NCBI GenBank assembly: GCA_035539855.1
Contig: DATLHO010000194.1
Coordinates: 1 to 6,884, forward strand
Direction: 5' to 3'
From: DATLHO01 sp035539855
GTDB taxonomy: Bacteria; Bacteroidota; Ignavibacteria; OLB7
Length of the DNA stretch: 6,884 nt
The translations under genes and the position numbers were made by a program. Of the stretch, positions 1-5,998 are shown one piece after another. The stretch's first letter is position 1, and each line of letters opens with the position of its first letter. The notes under the pieces were generated by a model. It worked only from the letters and a program-made list of their open reading frames with translations, made no database searches and had not been told where the DNA came from.

Positions 1-173
1 TGCGACGTGTAGTAGGGGATCGGGTAGCCGTACATCAGACGGCGGTTGCCGGAGCCGATCGTGAAGCGTCCATCCTCGCGCGCTACGCGGCCGAGGTTGA
101 ACGACGAACAGCCCGACGCGACGAGCGCTGCAAGACCAAGCAGCACCAGCCCTCGAAAGGGTGACGTGACCAT
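1..173 (-). CDS. Putative lipoprotein, N-terminal part (runs off the left edge)
   Basis: Only the first 57 codons are visible; the gene continues beyond base 1. The ATG is at 173-171, and no in-frame ATG, GTG or TTG lies in the codons just upstream. The protein starts with a short positive n-region (Arg7) and a hydrophobic stretch (about residues 8-19). This ends in a signal peptidase II lipobox, V-A-S-G-C, with the lipidated cysteine at residue 22. It should therefore be exported and membrane-anchored. The visible mature part contains the stretch GNRRLMYGYPIPYYTS and no domain that I recognise. It lies 225 bp downstream of the ankyrin-repeat gene on the same strand, which could mean co-transcription, but the gap is long and no terminator is evident. 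No good ribosome binding site precedes the start. Function unknown. Confidence 0.6.
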   Translation of the reverse strand, partial: MVTSPFRGLVLLGLAALVASGCSSFNLGRVAREDGRFTIGSGNRRLMYGYPIPYYTS

Positions 174-398
174 GTGTGGATTGCCCGTTGGTAGCGGAGT
201 CGCCGCGCACTTGCCTGCGCGGAGCCCTGCGGAGGTTGATGGTTCGTTCGAAGAACCGGGGAAGGGGGAGCGCGAAGATAGCGATCGGCCGGTAAAGGGC
301 GAAGCTCGGCCGCTGCGCGGTTTCCGACGCAACGGTACAGCCGGTGGCGCCTGCGCGCGGCACCGTCGGCGGCCCGTGTTGGCTGGCCTGGGCGATCG

Positions 399-1244
399 CT
401 ATCGGTCGGTGTCGCGCAGGCGCAGCATCTCCACCATGGCCTGGTCGCCCTCGCGCTCGGCATACTCGCGCGCGGTGCGCCCCTCGTCGTCGCGGGTCTC
501 GACGCGCGCGCCGCGCTCGACGAGGATCTGCGCGATGTCGCGCCGGTTGTACATCGCGGCGAAGTGCAGCGGCGTGCGCCCATCGTTGTCGACGGCGTTG
601 GCGTCGGACTGTTCGCGGAGCAGCTCGACGGTGAGCGTCGCGTTGCCAGCCTGCGATGCCCAGTGCAGGGCCGAGCGCCCATTGATGTCGCGCGCGTCGA
701 CCGTGGCGGATCGGCCGATGAGCGATCGGACCAGCAGCAGGCGACCGGCGCCGGCGGCTCTGTGCAGAGGAGTGGCGCCGAAGCGGTCGGCGGCATCGAC
801 GTCGGCGCGGCGTCCGATGAGCGTGCTGACGACGGCGACCCACGGGATGTCCGCCGCCTGTCGCAGCGTGTCGCCCGGACGGTGCATCGCTTCGAGCCCG
901 CTGACATCGACGAAGGCGCCCTCGATCGCAGGGTACCGAGGGCCGCCGCGCATCGCGTAGTGCAGCGGCGTCGAGCCGTAGTCGTCGCGCGCGTCGACGG
1001 CGGCGTTGCGCCCGAGCAGGAACTCGACGACGCCCTGATGGCCGCCGAGCGCGGCAAAGTGCAGCGGCGTCGCCCCGAGGCTGTCGCGCGCATGCACGAG
1101 CAGAGAGTCCGCGTTGAGAAGCGTTCGGAGCGAGGTCAGATCGCCACGATGCGCCGCATCGTGGATCGGGGAGGCTCCGGCAGCCTGAATGCTAATCAGG
1201 AGCGCGACTGCGGATGCGCCTGTGACGCGACGAAGTGTTTTCAT
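399..1244 (-). CDS. Secreted ankyrin-repeat protein (281 aa)
   Basis: Ankyrin repeats are protein-binding scaffolds; the partner cannot be told from sequence. The open frame reaches back to 1325, but I place the start at the ATG at 1244 because it opens directly onto a signal peptide: MKTLRR, then a hydrophobic core (about residues 8-20), then a cleavage site after A-G-A (residues 22-24). The mature protein is almost entirely ankyrin repeats. Seven repeat starts are visible at about residues 25, 58, 91, 157, 190, 223 and 256. Repeats 2, 3, 4 and 6 carry TPLH, repeat 5 SALH and repeat 1 SPIH; repeat 7 is degenerate (TAREYA). Repeats are 33 residues long, except the third, which is about 66 because of an internal insertion (about residues 101-134). 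The export signal points to periplasmic or extracellular action. It is divergent from the SDR gene and upstream of a lipoprotein gene on the same strand. No Shine-Dalgarno sequence is seen before the start. Confidence 0.9.
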   Translation of the reverse strand: MKTLRRVTGASAVALLISIQAAGASPIHDAAHRGDLTSLRTLLNADSLLVHARDSLGATPLHFAALGGHQGVVEFLLGRNAAVDARDDYGSTPLHYAMRGGPRYPAIEGAFVDVSGLEAMHRPGDTLRQAADIPWVAVVSTLIGRRADVDAADRFGATPLHRAAGAGRLLLVRSLIGRSATVDARDINGRSALHWASQAGNATLTVELLREQSDANAVDNDGRTPLHFAAMYNRRDIAQILVERGARVETRDDEGRTAREYAEREGDQAMVEMLRLRDTDR

Positions 1245-1343
1245 GACGGTCGGAAATGCTGGTGACCGGGTCCACGCGGTGCTCTCTGCAAGCGCGATGC
1301 CGTGTCGCCGGCACGACAACCACAATCACGAGGCAGAAAACGG
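1245..1343. promoter_or_regulatory. Divergent intergenic region between the ankyrin and SDR genes
   Basis: These 99 bp separate the start codons of two divergently read genes, so promoters for both directions should lie here or overlap the 5' coding ends. I cannot assign convincing -35/-10 pairs. A small inverted repeat, TGCCG-N6-CGGCA, at 1298-1313 could be an operator or chance. A GAGG at 1330-1333, 10 nt before the ATG at 1344, is the likely ribosome binding site of the SDR gene. The regulatory role is inferred from gene orientation, not from a recognised site. Confidence 0.4.
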
Positions 1344-2336
1344 ATGAAGCTTCTCGTCATCGGCGGCACGATGTTCCTCGGCCGCCACGTCGTCGAGTCG
1401 GCCCTGGCGTATGGTCACGAGGTCACCCTGTTCAACCGCGGGCAGCACAACCCGGAGCTCTTCCCCGAGGTCGAGAAGCTCCGCGGCGATCGCAAGACCG
1501 ATCTCTCGGCGCTCGACGGCCGGCGCTTCGATGTCGTCGTCGACACCTGCGGGTACTTCCCCCGTCACGTGGCGATATCGGCCGGGAAGCTCGCCGACGC
1601 GGTCGAGCGCTACATCTTCGTCTCGAGTCTCTCGGTCTACGCCTCGATGGCCACCCCTGGCGCCGACGAATCGGCTCCGGTCGGCACGCTCGAGGACGAG
1701 ACGATCGAGCAGGTAACCGGCGAGACGTACGGACCGCTCAAGGCGCTCTGCGAGCAGGCCGCGGAGCAGGCGATGCCGGGGCGCACGATGAGCATCCGGG
1801 CCGGCCTCATCGTCGGACCGCACGATCCGACCGACCGCTTCACCTACTGGGTGCATCGCGTCGCCGAGGGCGGCGAGGTACTCGCGCCGGGACGTCCGGA
1901 GCAGCGCGTTGCATTCATCGACGTCCGCGACCTCGGCGGCTGGATCGTCCGATCGGCCGCCGCGCGGACCGCCGGCGTGTTCAACGCGACGGGTCCGAGC
2001 GAGCCATGTACGATGGAGCGACTGCTCGAGAGCGCTCGCCGCGCCAGCGGCAGCGACTCGCGCTTCACGTGGGTCGACCAGGAGTTTCTCGCAGCCCAGG
2101 GCGTCGCGCCGTGGCAGGAGATGCCGCTCTGGCTGCCCGATGACCCCGAGTACGCCGGTTTCAACGACGTCGACTGCCGCCGGGCGATCGCCGCGGGACT
2201 GACGTTCCGCTCGGTCGACGACACCGTCGACGCGACGCTGGCGTCAGAGCGGGGACGAACGATGGTGCCGGGCGAGCGGGCGGGGATCACGAGGGAGCGA
2301 GAGCGCGAGCTGCTCGCCGCGTGGGCGGCGCGGTAG
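1344..2336 (+). CDS. Extended SDR, NAD-dependent epimerase/dehydratase family (330 aa)
   Basis: This is a Rossmann-fold oxidoreductase of the extended short-chain dehydrogenase/reductase type, probably cytoplasmic and acting on a nucleotide sugar or similar substrate; the substrate is not identifiable. The dinucleotide-binding loop is GGTMFLG at residues 7-13, right after the first beta strand. The second strand ends in LFNRG (29-33). The YIFVSS strand (90-95) supplies the active-site serine region, and the catalytic Tyr and Lys form YGPLK at 129-133. A substrate-side segment follows at GLIVGPHDPTDRF (154-166), with FIDVRDL at 191-197. The open frame extends to 1302, but the ATG at 1344 starts immediately before the first beta strand, as is usual in this family, and has GAGG at 1330-1333. 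GGTxFLG with NRG is typical of the CSP41/isoflavone-reductase-like side of the family. It appears monocistronic, ending 25 bp before a strong terminator. Confidence 0.93.
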   Translation: MKLLVIGGTMFLGRHVVESALAYGHEVTLFNRGQHNPELFPEVEKLRGDRKTDLSALDGRRFDVVVDTCGYFPRHVAISAGKLADAVERYIFVSSLSVYASMATPGADESAPVGTLEDETIEQVTGETYGPLKALCEQAAEQAMPGRTMSIRAGLIVGPHDPTDRFTYWVHRVAEGGEVLAPGRPEQRVAFIDVRDLGGWIVRSAAARTAGVFNATGPSEPCTMERLLESARRASGSDSRFTWVDQEFLAAQGVAPWQEMPLWLPDDPEYAGFNDVDCRRAIAAGLTFRSVDDTVDATLASERGRTMVPGERAGITRERERELLAAWAAR

Positions 2337-2360
2337 GCAATCGAACGGTGGCGAAATCGA

Positions 2361-2405
2361 AGGCGGTCCGACGCGCTTCCACGGCGCGGCGGACCGCCTT
2401 TTTTT
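2361..2405 (+). terminator. Strong rho-independent terminator after the SDR gene
   Basis: A perfect 10-bp outer stem is formed by AGGCGGTCCG (2361-2370) and CGGACCGCCT (2390-2399). An inner 5-bp helix, CGCGC (2372-2376) with GCGCG (2384-2388), is separated from it by one A-G mismatch and closes a 7-nt loop. The 3' arm runs straight into seven T residues (2399-2405). The other strand lacks a T tract, so it acts rightward. It separates the SDR gene from gyrA. Confidence 0.94.
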
Positions 2406-2542
2406 CGTACCTTGGCGTTTTCCCAGGACGAGCAAACCTCTCAGATTCCGCGGAAAACGAACGCGAATCGTTACACCTCCGAGCCCACCAGGGTAATCGG
2501 AGCAGGACGAGGATTCCCACTTTTTCCCGATAGAAGAGTTCA
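2406..2542 (+). promoter_or_regulatory. gyrA promoter and leader region
   Basis: Because a strong terminator precedes it, this 137-bp stretch must contain the gyrA promoter. It holds a perfect 10-bp palindrome, TTCCGCGGAA (2446-2455), immediately followed by an inverted repeat AACGA-N7-TCGTT (2456-2472); together they look like an operator region. A TTACAC (2471-2476), 17 bp, TAATCG (2494-2499) arrangement has suitable spacing but a poor match to sigma-70 boxes, so I do not assign it. GAAGAG at 2533-2538, 4 nt before the ATG, is at best a weak ribosome binding site. Confidence 0.45.
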
Positions 2543-5059
2543 ATGGCTATCAACAATGAACGGCTGATCCCGGTCACGCTCGAGGACGAGATGTCGTCGG
2601 CGTACCTCAGCTATTCGATGTCGGTCATCGTGTCTCGAGCCCTTCCGGATGTGCGCGACGGCCTCAAGCCCGTGCATCGCCGCGTGCTCTACGCGATGAG
2701 CGAGCTCGGCCTTGCACCGAACCGTCCGTACAAGAAGTCCGCGCGAATCGTCGGAGAGACGATGGGTAAGTACCATCCACACGGCGACGCGTCGATCTAC
2801 GACACGATCGTCCGGATGGCGCAGGACTTCTCGATGCGCCACGAGCTCGTCGATGGCCAGGGGAACTTCGGCTCGATGGACGGCGACCCGGCCGCGGCCA
2901 TGCGCTACACCGAGGCGCGCCTGACGCCGGTGGCGATGGAGATGCTGCGCGACATCGACAAGAACACGGTCGACTTCGTCCCGAACTTCGACGACTCGCT
3001 GCAGCAGCCGTCGGTCCTTCCGGCGAACATCCCGAACCTGCTCGTCAACGGCGCGTCCGGCATCGCCGTCGGCATGGCGACGAACATCCCGCCGCACAAT
3101 CTCGGCGAGGTCATCGACGCGGTCGTGCAGCTGACGCGCACGCCGGAGATGACCGTCGACGAGATCATGCGCTTCGTCAAGGCCCCGGACTTTCCGACCG
3201 GCGGTATCATCTACGGCTTCGACGGCGTCGCCGAGGCCTACCGCACCGGCCGCGGCCGCGTCGTCATGCGCGCGCGCGTGGCGACCGAGGTCATGAAGTC
3301 GGGCAAGGAGCAGCTCGTCATCGCCGAGCTGCCGTACCAGGTCAACAAGGCCAGCCTCATCGAGAAGATCGCCGACCTCGTCCGCGAGAAGAAGCTCGAG
3401 GACATCTCGATGATCCGCGACGAGTCCGACCGCGACGGCGTCCGCGTCGTCATCGAGCTCAAGCGCGATGCGACGCCGGAGGTTGTGCTCAACAACCTCT
3501 ACAAGCACACGCAGATGCAGCAGACGTTCGGCGTGATCATGCTCGCGCTGGTCGACGGACGTCCGCGGGTGCTCAACCTCAAGGAGGTGATGGAGCACTT
3601 CCTGACGCATCGCAACGAGGTCATCGTCCGCCGCACCCGATTCGATCTCGACGCGGCCGAGCGTCGCGCGCACATCCTCGAAGGCTACATCATCGCGCTC
3701 GACAACATCGACGAGGTGATCGAGACGATCAAGAAGTCGAAGGATGCCGAGACCGCGAAGCAGAACCTCATGGCGCGCTTCTCGCTGTCGGAGATCCAGT
3801 CGAAGGCGATTCTCGACATGCGCCTGCAGCGGCTGACCGGCCTCGAGCGCCAGAAGATCGAGGACGAGTACAAGGAGGTCATCAAGCTCATCGAGCGCCT
3901 CAACGCGATCCTCGGCTCGGTCGATCTGCAGCTCGAGATCATCCGCGAGGAGCTGCTCGAAGTCAAGCTCAAGTACGCCGACGAGCGCCGCACCGAGGTG
4001 ATCTACGACTACCGTGACTTCACGATCGAGGACATGATCGCGCAGGAGGACATGGTCGTCACGATCTCGCACGGGGGCTTCATCAAGCGCTTCCCGGTCA
4101 GCGGGTATCGCCGCCAGAACCGCGGCGGCAAGGGCGTCACCGGCATGCAGACGCGCGAGGACGATTTCATCGAGCACCTGTTCGTCGGCTCGACGCATCA
4201 CTACATCGTCTTCTTCACCGACCGCGGCCGCTGCTTCCGCCTGAAGATCTACGAGATCCCCGAGGCCGGTCGTGCCGCAAAGGGACGCTCGCTGGCGAAC
4301 CTGCTGCCGAAGGACAAGGACGAGACGATCACCGCGGTGCTCGCGGTCAAGAGCTTCGACACCGACGAGTGCGTGTTCATGGTCACCGCCAAGGGGACGG
4401 TCAAGAAGACGCCGCTGCGCGACTTCTCGAACATCCGCACGACCGGCATCATCGCGATCAACCTCGGTGACGACGACTCGCTCGTCGGCACGCGCCTGAC
4501 CGATGGACAGAACGACATCGTCATCGGCTCGCGCAACGGCATGGCGGTGCACTTCCGCGAGTCCGACGTTCGCGAGATGGGCCGCTCCGCCGCCGGCGTC
4601 CGCGGCATCTCCCTCGGCGCCGACGACGTCGTCATCGACATGGTCGCGGTCAAGCGCATCGATTCCAACCTCCTGATCGTCAGCGAGAAGGGTTACGGCA
4701 AGCGCTCCGAGGTCGGGGACTTCCGCCTGACCCATCGCGGCGGTAAGGGCGTGATCTCGATGAACGTCACCGACAAGACCGGTCCGGTCGTTGCCATGAA
4801 GGAGGTCGTCGACGGCGACGATATCGTCGTGATGACCGAGGGTGGCATGGTGATCCGTCAGCATGTCGCGGAGATCCGCGTCCTCGGCCGCAACACCCAG
4901 GGCGTGCGCCTGATCCGTCTCGGCGAGGAGGACAAGATCACCGGCGTCGCGGCCGTTGCCGCCGACGAGGATGCGGAGACCTTGCCGATCGATGGAGCCG
5001 ATGGAGTTGATGGAGTAGACGGCGCCGACGCCGTCGAAGGGAGCGACGGACAGGAGTAG
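2543..5059 (+). CDS. gyrA: DNA gyrase subunit A (838 aa)
   Basis: GyrA is the breakage-reunion subunit of DNA gyrase. With GyrB (not in this window) it introduces negative supercoils using ATP. The winged-helix/tower/coiled-coil part covers about residues 1-490, with the catalytic Arg121-Tyr122 in AAAMRYTEARL. Numbering matches E. coli GyrA here. The quinolone-resistance-determining region reads HPHGDASIYDT (78-88), with Ala83, Ser84 and Asp87. The C-terminal DNA-wrapping beta-pinwheel (about 500-805) carries the gyrase-specific GyrA-box as QNRGGKG (525-531), which excludes ParC. A second RGGKG lies at 732-736 (THRGGKGVISM). The tail (about 808-838) is acidic low complexity with D-G-A/D-G-V repeats. 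Length is typical of GyrA. The ATG at 2543 gives the usual short N-terminus before LEDEM. It is flanked by a terminator upstream and a hairpin downstream, suggesting a single-gene unit. Confidence 0.98.
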   Translation: MAINNERLIPVTLEDEMSSAYLSYSMSVIVSRALPDVRDGLKPVHRRVLYAMSELGLAPNRPYKKSARIVGETMGKYHPHGDASIYDTIVRMAQDFSMRHELVDGQGNFGSMDGDPAAAMRYTEARLTPVAMEMLRDIDKNTVDFVPNFDDSLQQPSVLPANIPNLLVNGASGIAVGMATNIPPHNLGEVIDAVVQLTRTPEMTVDEIMRFVKAPDFPTGGIIYGFDGVAEAYRTGRGRVVMRARVATEVMKSGKEQLVIAELPYQVNKASLIEKIADLVREKKLEDISMIRDESDRDGVRVVIELKRDATPEVVLNNLYKHTQMQQTFGVIMLALVDGRPRVLNLKEVMEHFLTHRNEVIVRRTRFDLDAAERRAHILEGYIIALDNIDEVIETIKKSKDAETAKQNLMARFSLSEIQSKAILDMRLQRLTGLERQKIEDEYKEVIKLIERLNAILGSVDLQLEIIREELLEVKLKYADERRTEVIYDYRDFTIEDMIAQEDMVVTISHGGFIKRFPVSGYRRQNRGGKGVTGMQTREDDFIEHLFVGSTHHYIVFFTDRGRCFRLKIYEIPEAGRAAKGRSLANLLPKDKDETITAVLAVKSFDTDECVFMVTAKGTVKKTPLRDFSNIRTTGIIAINLGDDDSLVGTRLTDGQNDIVIGSRNGMAVHFRESDVREMGRSAAGVRGISLGADDVVIDMVAVKRIDSNLLIVSEKGYGKRSEVGDFRLTHRGGKGVISMNVTDKTGPVVAMKEVVDGDDIVVMTEGGMVIRQHVAEIRVLGRNTQGVRLIRLGEEDKITGVAAVAADEDAETLPIDGADGVDGVDGADAVEGSDGQE
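4991..5035 (+). repeat. 9-bp tandem repeat encoding the D-G-[AV] tail of GyrA
   Basis: Three near-identical 9-bp units headed GATGGAG lie at 4991-4999, 5000-5008 and 5009-5017. Two more diverged units follow at 5018-5026 and 5027-5035 (GACGGCGCC, GACGCCGTC). They are in frame and encode D-G-A, D-G-V, D-G-V, D-G-A and D-A-V. Because the unit is a multiple of three, copy-number change would lengthen or shorten the acidic GyrA tail without a frameshift. Confidence 0.65.
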
Positions 5060-5067
5060 AGCGGGCT

Positions 5068-5103
5068 TCCGGAGCCGTCGCGCCGCTTGCGGCCGGCTCC
5101 GGA
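5068..5103 (+). terminator. GC-rich hairpin after gyrA, probable terminator
   Basis: A perfect 10-bp stem, TCCGGAGCCG (5068-5077) with CGGCTCCGGA (5094-5103), encloses an inner GCCG/CGGC helix (5082-5085 and 5090-5093) with a CTTG loop. It starts 8 nt after the gyrA stop codon. No T run follows, so it may be a weak or factor-assisted terminator, or a 3'-end stabilising structure. Confidence 0.5.
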
Positions 5104-5115
5104 CCGATCGTATCA

Positions 5116-5143
5116 TTGCGGTCGCGGATTCTACGAATGAAAT
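5116..5143 (+). promoter_or_regulatory. Candidate promoter for tRNA-Leu
   Basis: TTGCGG (5116-5121) and TGAAAT (5138-5143) are 16 bp apart and match the sigma-70 consensus at 3/6 and 4/6 positions. The -10 box ends 32 nt before the mature tRNA 5' end, a reasonable leader length. It is weak by sequence alone; it rests mainly on position, after the gyrA hairpin and before the tRNA. Confidence 0.25.
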
Positions 5144-5175
5144 GGTCGCGGTCCGAGGTTCGTCGGGCCGCGCAT

Positions 5176-5260
5176 GCAGGAGTGGCGGAATTGGCAGACG
5201 CGCCAGACTCAAAATCTGGTGGGCTCAACACCCGTGCGGGTTCGACCCCCGCCTCCTGTA
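5176..5260 (+). tRNA. tRNA-Leu, anticodon CAA
   Basis: A complete class II cloverleaf can be drawn. The acceptor stem is GCAGGAG (5176-5182) with CTCCTGT (5253-5259). The D stem is GCG/CGC (5185-5187, 5199-5201) around an 11-nt loop containing GG. The anticodon stem CCAGA/TCTGG (5203-5207, 5215-5219) holds the loop CTCAAAA, with anticodon CAA at 5210-5212, which reads the leucine codon UUG. A long variable arm (5220-5235, GGG/CCC stem) is the leucine hallmark. The T stem GCGGG/CCCGC (5236-5240, 5248-5252) flanks TTCGACC. The discriminator base is A (5260), as expected for leucine tRNA. CCA is not encoded and must be added enzymatically. The terminal pair 1-72 is G-T (G-U in RNA) rather than the usual G-C. 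Confidence 0.97.
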
Positions 5261-5269
5261 CACACCCCT

Positions 5270-5302
5270 GCCTGGCGCGAGCCACTAGGGCTCGCGCCAG
5301 GC
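5270..5302. terminator. 14-bp perfect hairpin just after tRNA-Leu
   Basis: The arm GCCTGGCGCGAGCC (5270-5283) is an exact reverse complement of GGCTCGCGCCAGGC (5289-5302), around the loop ACTAG. It begins 9 nt after the tRNA 3' end and sits between convergent genes, so bidirectional termination or 3'-end protection is the simplest role. No T tract follows on either strand. It abuts the next hairpin and the 22-nt repeats and may belong to the same element. Confidence 0.5.
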
Positions 5303-5325
5303 TGTCCCCTCTGGAGAGGGGACAG
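5302..5325. repeat. 10-bp perfect hairpin heading the GGGGAC repeat array
   Basis: CTGTCCCCTC (5302-5311) pairs exactly with GAGGGGACAG (5316-5325) around the loop TGGA. The 3' arm contains the head of the first 22-nt repeat (GGGGACAG), so the 5' arm is in effect an inverted copy of the repeat head. CTGTCCCC could equally pair with the GGGGACAG of the second unit (5341-5348). Confidence 0.75.
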
Positions 5326-5430
5326 TGCGGTTCGTTCTGTGGGGACAGTGCGGGTCTTTCAGGGGGACGGTGCGGGTCTTTTAGGGGGACGGCGCGATTC
5401 GGGTTTGGGGACCGTGGGGGCGGAGTCTAG
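5318..5430. repeat. Array of about five degenerate 22-nt GGGGAC-headed repeats, REP-like
   Basis: Unit starts are at 5318, 5341, 5363, 5385 and 5407, giving lengths of 23, 22, 22, 22 and about 24 nt. Units 2 and 3 are nearly identical, with core GGGGACRGTGCGGGTCTTT. Unit 1 shares GGGGACAGTGCGG, unit 4 shares GGGGACGGCGCG, and unit 5 keeps little beyond GGGGACCGTG. A conserved G-rich head after a palindrome recalls REP/BIME elements mobilised by REP-associated tyrosine transposases, but no transposase lies in the window and copies elsewhere cannot be seen. No spacer-repeat pattern suggests CRISPR. The last unit contains the CTA that is the stop codon of the minus-strand lipoprotein gene. Confidence 0.75.
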
Positions 5431-5816
5431 TCCTGGTTGATTTTCCAGCCTCCGTCCTCCATTTCGACGCGGAAGATGTGGACCCATTTGTCCTCGGTTT
5501 CGAACTCGAGGGCGCCGTCGTTGATGCGGAACTTCGCGATGGCGAGGTTTCCGCCAAAGGCGCTCTGCTTGACTTCGAGGATAAGACGCTGCCATCGCTC
5601 GAAATGATCGACGATGTAGACGCGGCCCTGCTTTCGGCGCGCGGCGGTCAGGAGCGTACCCCATTCAGTCGGGGAACCCTCATCCGCGATCCTGAAGATC
5701 GCGCGCGCGAAGTCGTCGGCGGTCGAGTATTGAACGATCGGAGGAGGGCAGCCGGCGAGCGCCAGGGCCGAGAGGCAGACGATGGCGACCGGCAGCGAGC
5801 GAGGGAATGAGACCAT
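5427..5816 (-). CDS. Small lipoprotein of unknown function (129 aa)
   Basis: An open frame reaches back to a TTG at 5900, but I choose the ATG at 5816 because it directly precedes a signal peptide: MVSFPR, then a hydrophobic core (about residues 8-21), then the canonical lipobox L-A-G-C with the lipidated cysteine at residue 23. The mature protein of about 107 residues is mixed alpha/beta. An N-terminal helical part (DDFARAIFRIADEG, about 34-47) is followed by strands ending in EDGGWKINQD. That helix-then-sheet order with a terminal GGWKI strand is reminiscent of NTF2-like or DUF4878-type periplasmic domains, but this is a guess from pattern, not a family assignment. It is convergent with tRNA-Leu and divergent from the 56-residue gene, so probably a single-gene unit. 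Its stop codon lies inside the last unit of the 22-nt repeat array. No Shine-Dalgarno sequence is evident. Confidence 0.78.
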   Translation of the reverse strand: MVSFPRSLPVAIVCLSALALAGCPPPIVQYSTADDFARAIFRIADEGSPTEWGTLLTAARRKQGRVYIVDHFERWQRLILEVKQSAFGGNLAIAKFRINDGALEFETEDKWVHIFRVEMEDGGWKINQD

Positions 5817-5922
5817 GACGAAGTTGGATTGATGGACACGATGCTGGCGGAACCATGCGCAAGCTTTCTGCCAGAATCCTGCCGTTTGACCCTTCGGCAA
5901 ATGAAACAGTCGGCGAAGGCTC

Positions 5923-5951
5923 TTGCCCAGGCTGGCACGTTGCCGTATGTT
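5923..5951 (+). promoter_or_regulatory. Candidate sigma-70 promoter for the small-protein/rpmE/rpsR cluster
   Basis: TTGCCC (5923-5928) and TATGTT (5946-5951) are separated by exactly 17 bp, each matching the consensus at 4 of 6 positions. Transcription would begin near 5958, giving a leader of about 40 nt before the ATG at 5999. It is the best promoter-like pair in the 182-bp divergent gap and is correctly placed for the rightward cluster. Confidence 0.4.
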
Positions 5952-5998
5952 TACTGCTCTATTCTCGTCTGAAAGACTCCAAACCGGTGTGATGTCGC

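Noticed and set aside
241..257. GGTTC-N7-GAACC inverted repeat upstream of the left-edge lipoprotein gene
   Set aside because: Only a 5-bp stem with no promoter boxes nearby; could be chance.
340..370. Possible terminator for the ankyrin gene (GCCGGTG / CACCG-TCGGC arms)
   Set aside because: The arms pair only with a bulge, and no T tract follows on the minus strand.
46..1265. Long open frames on both strands (46-960 +, 83-1093 -, 564-1265 +) overlapping the ankyrin gene
   Set aside because: They encode Arg/Ser/Ala-rich sequence without any domain, whereas the 399-1244 minus frame shows clear ankyrin repeats and a signal peptide.
2540..5212. 890-codon open frame on the minus strand across all of gyrA
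   Set aside because: Its translation is low-complexity Asp/Arg/Val/Leu/Ala/His-rich sequence, mirroring gyrA codon bias on the opposite strand; gyrA is unmistakable, so this is a high-GC antisense shadow.
5318..5430. CRISPR array
   Set aside because: The 22-nt units follow each other directly with no unique spacers, and no cas genes are near.
5176..5430. tRNA-Leu as an integration site of a mobile island
   Set aside because: No integrase, no direct repeat of the tRNA 3' end, and ordinary chromosomal genes follow within 170 bp.
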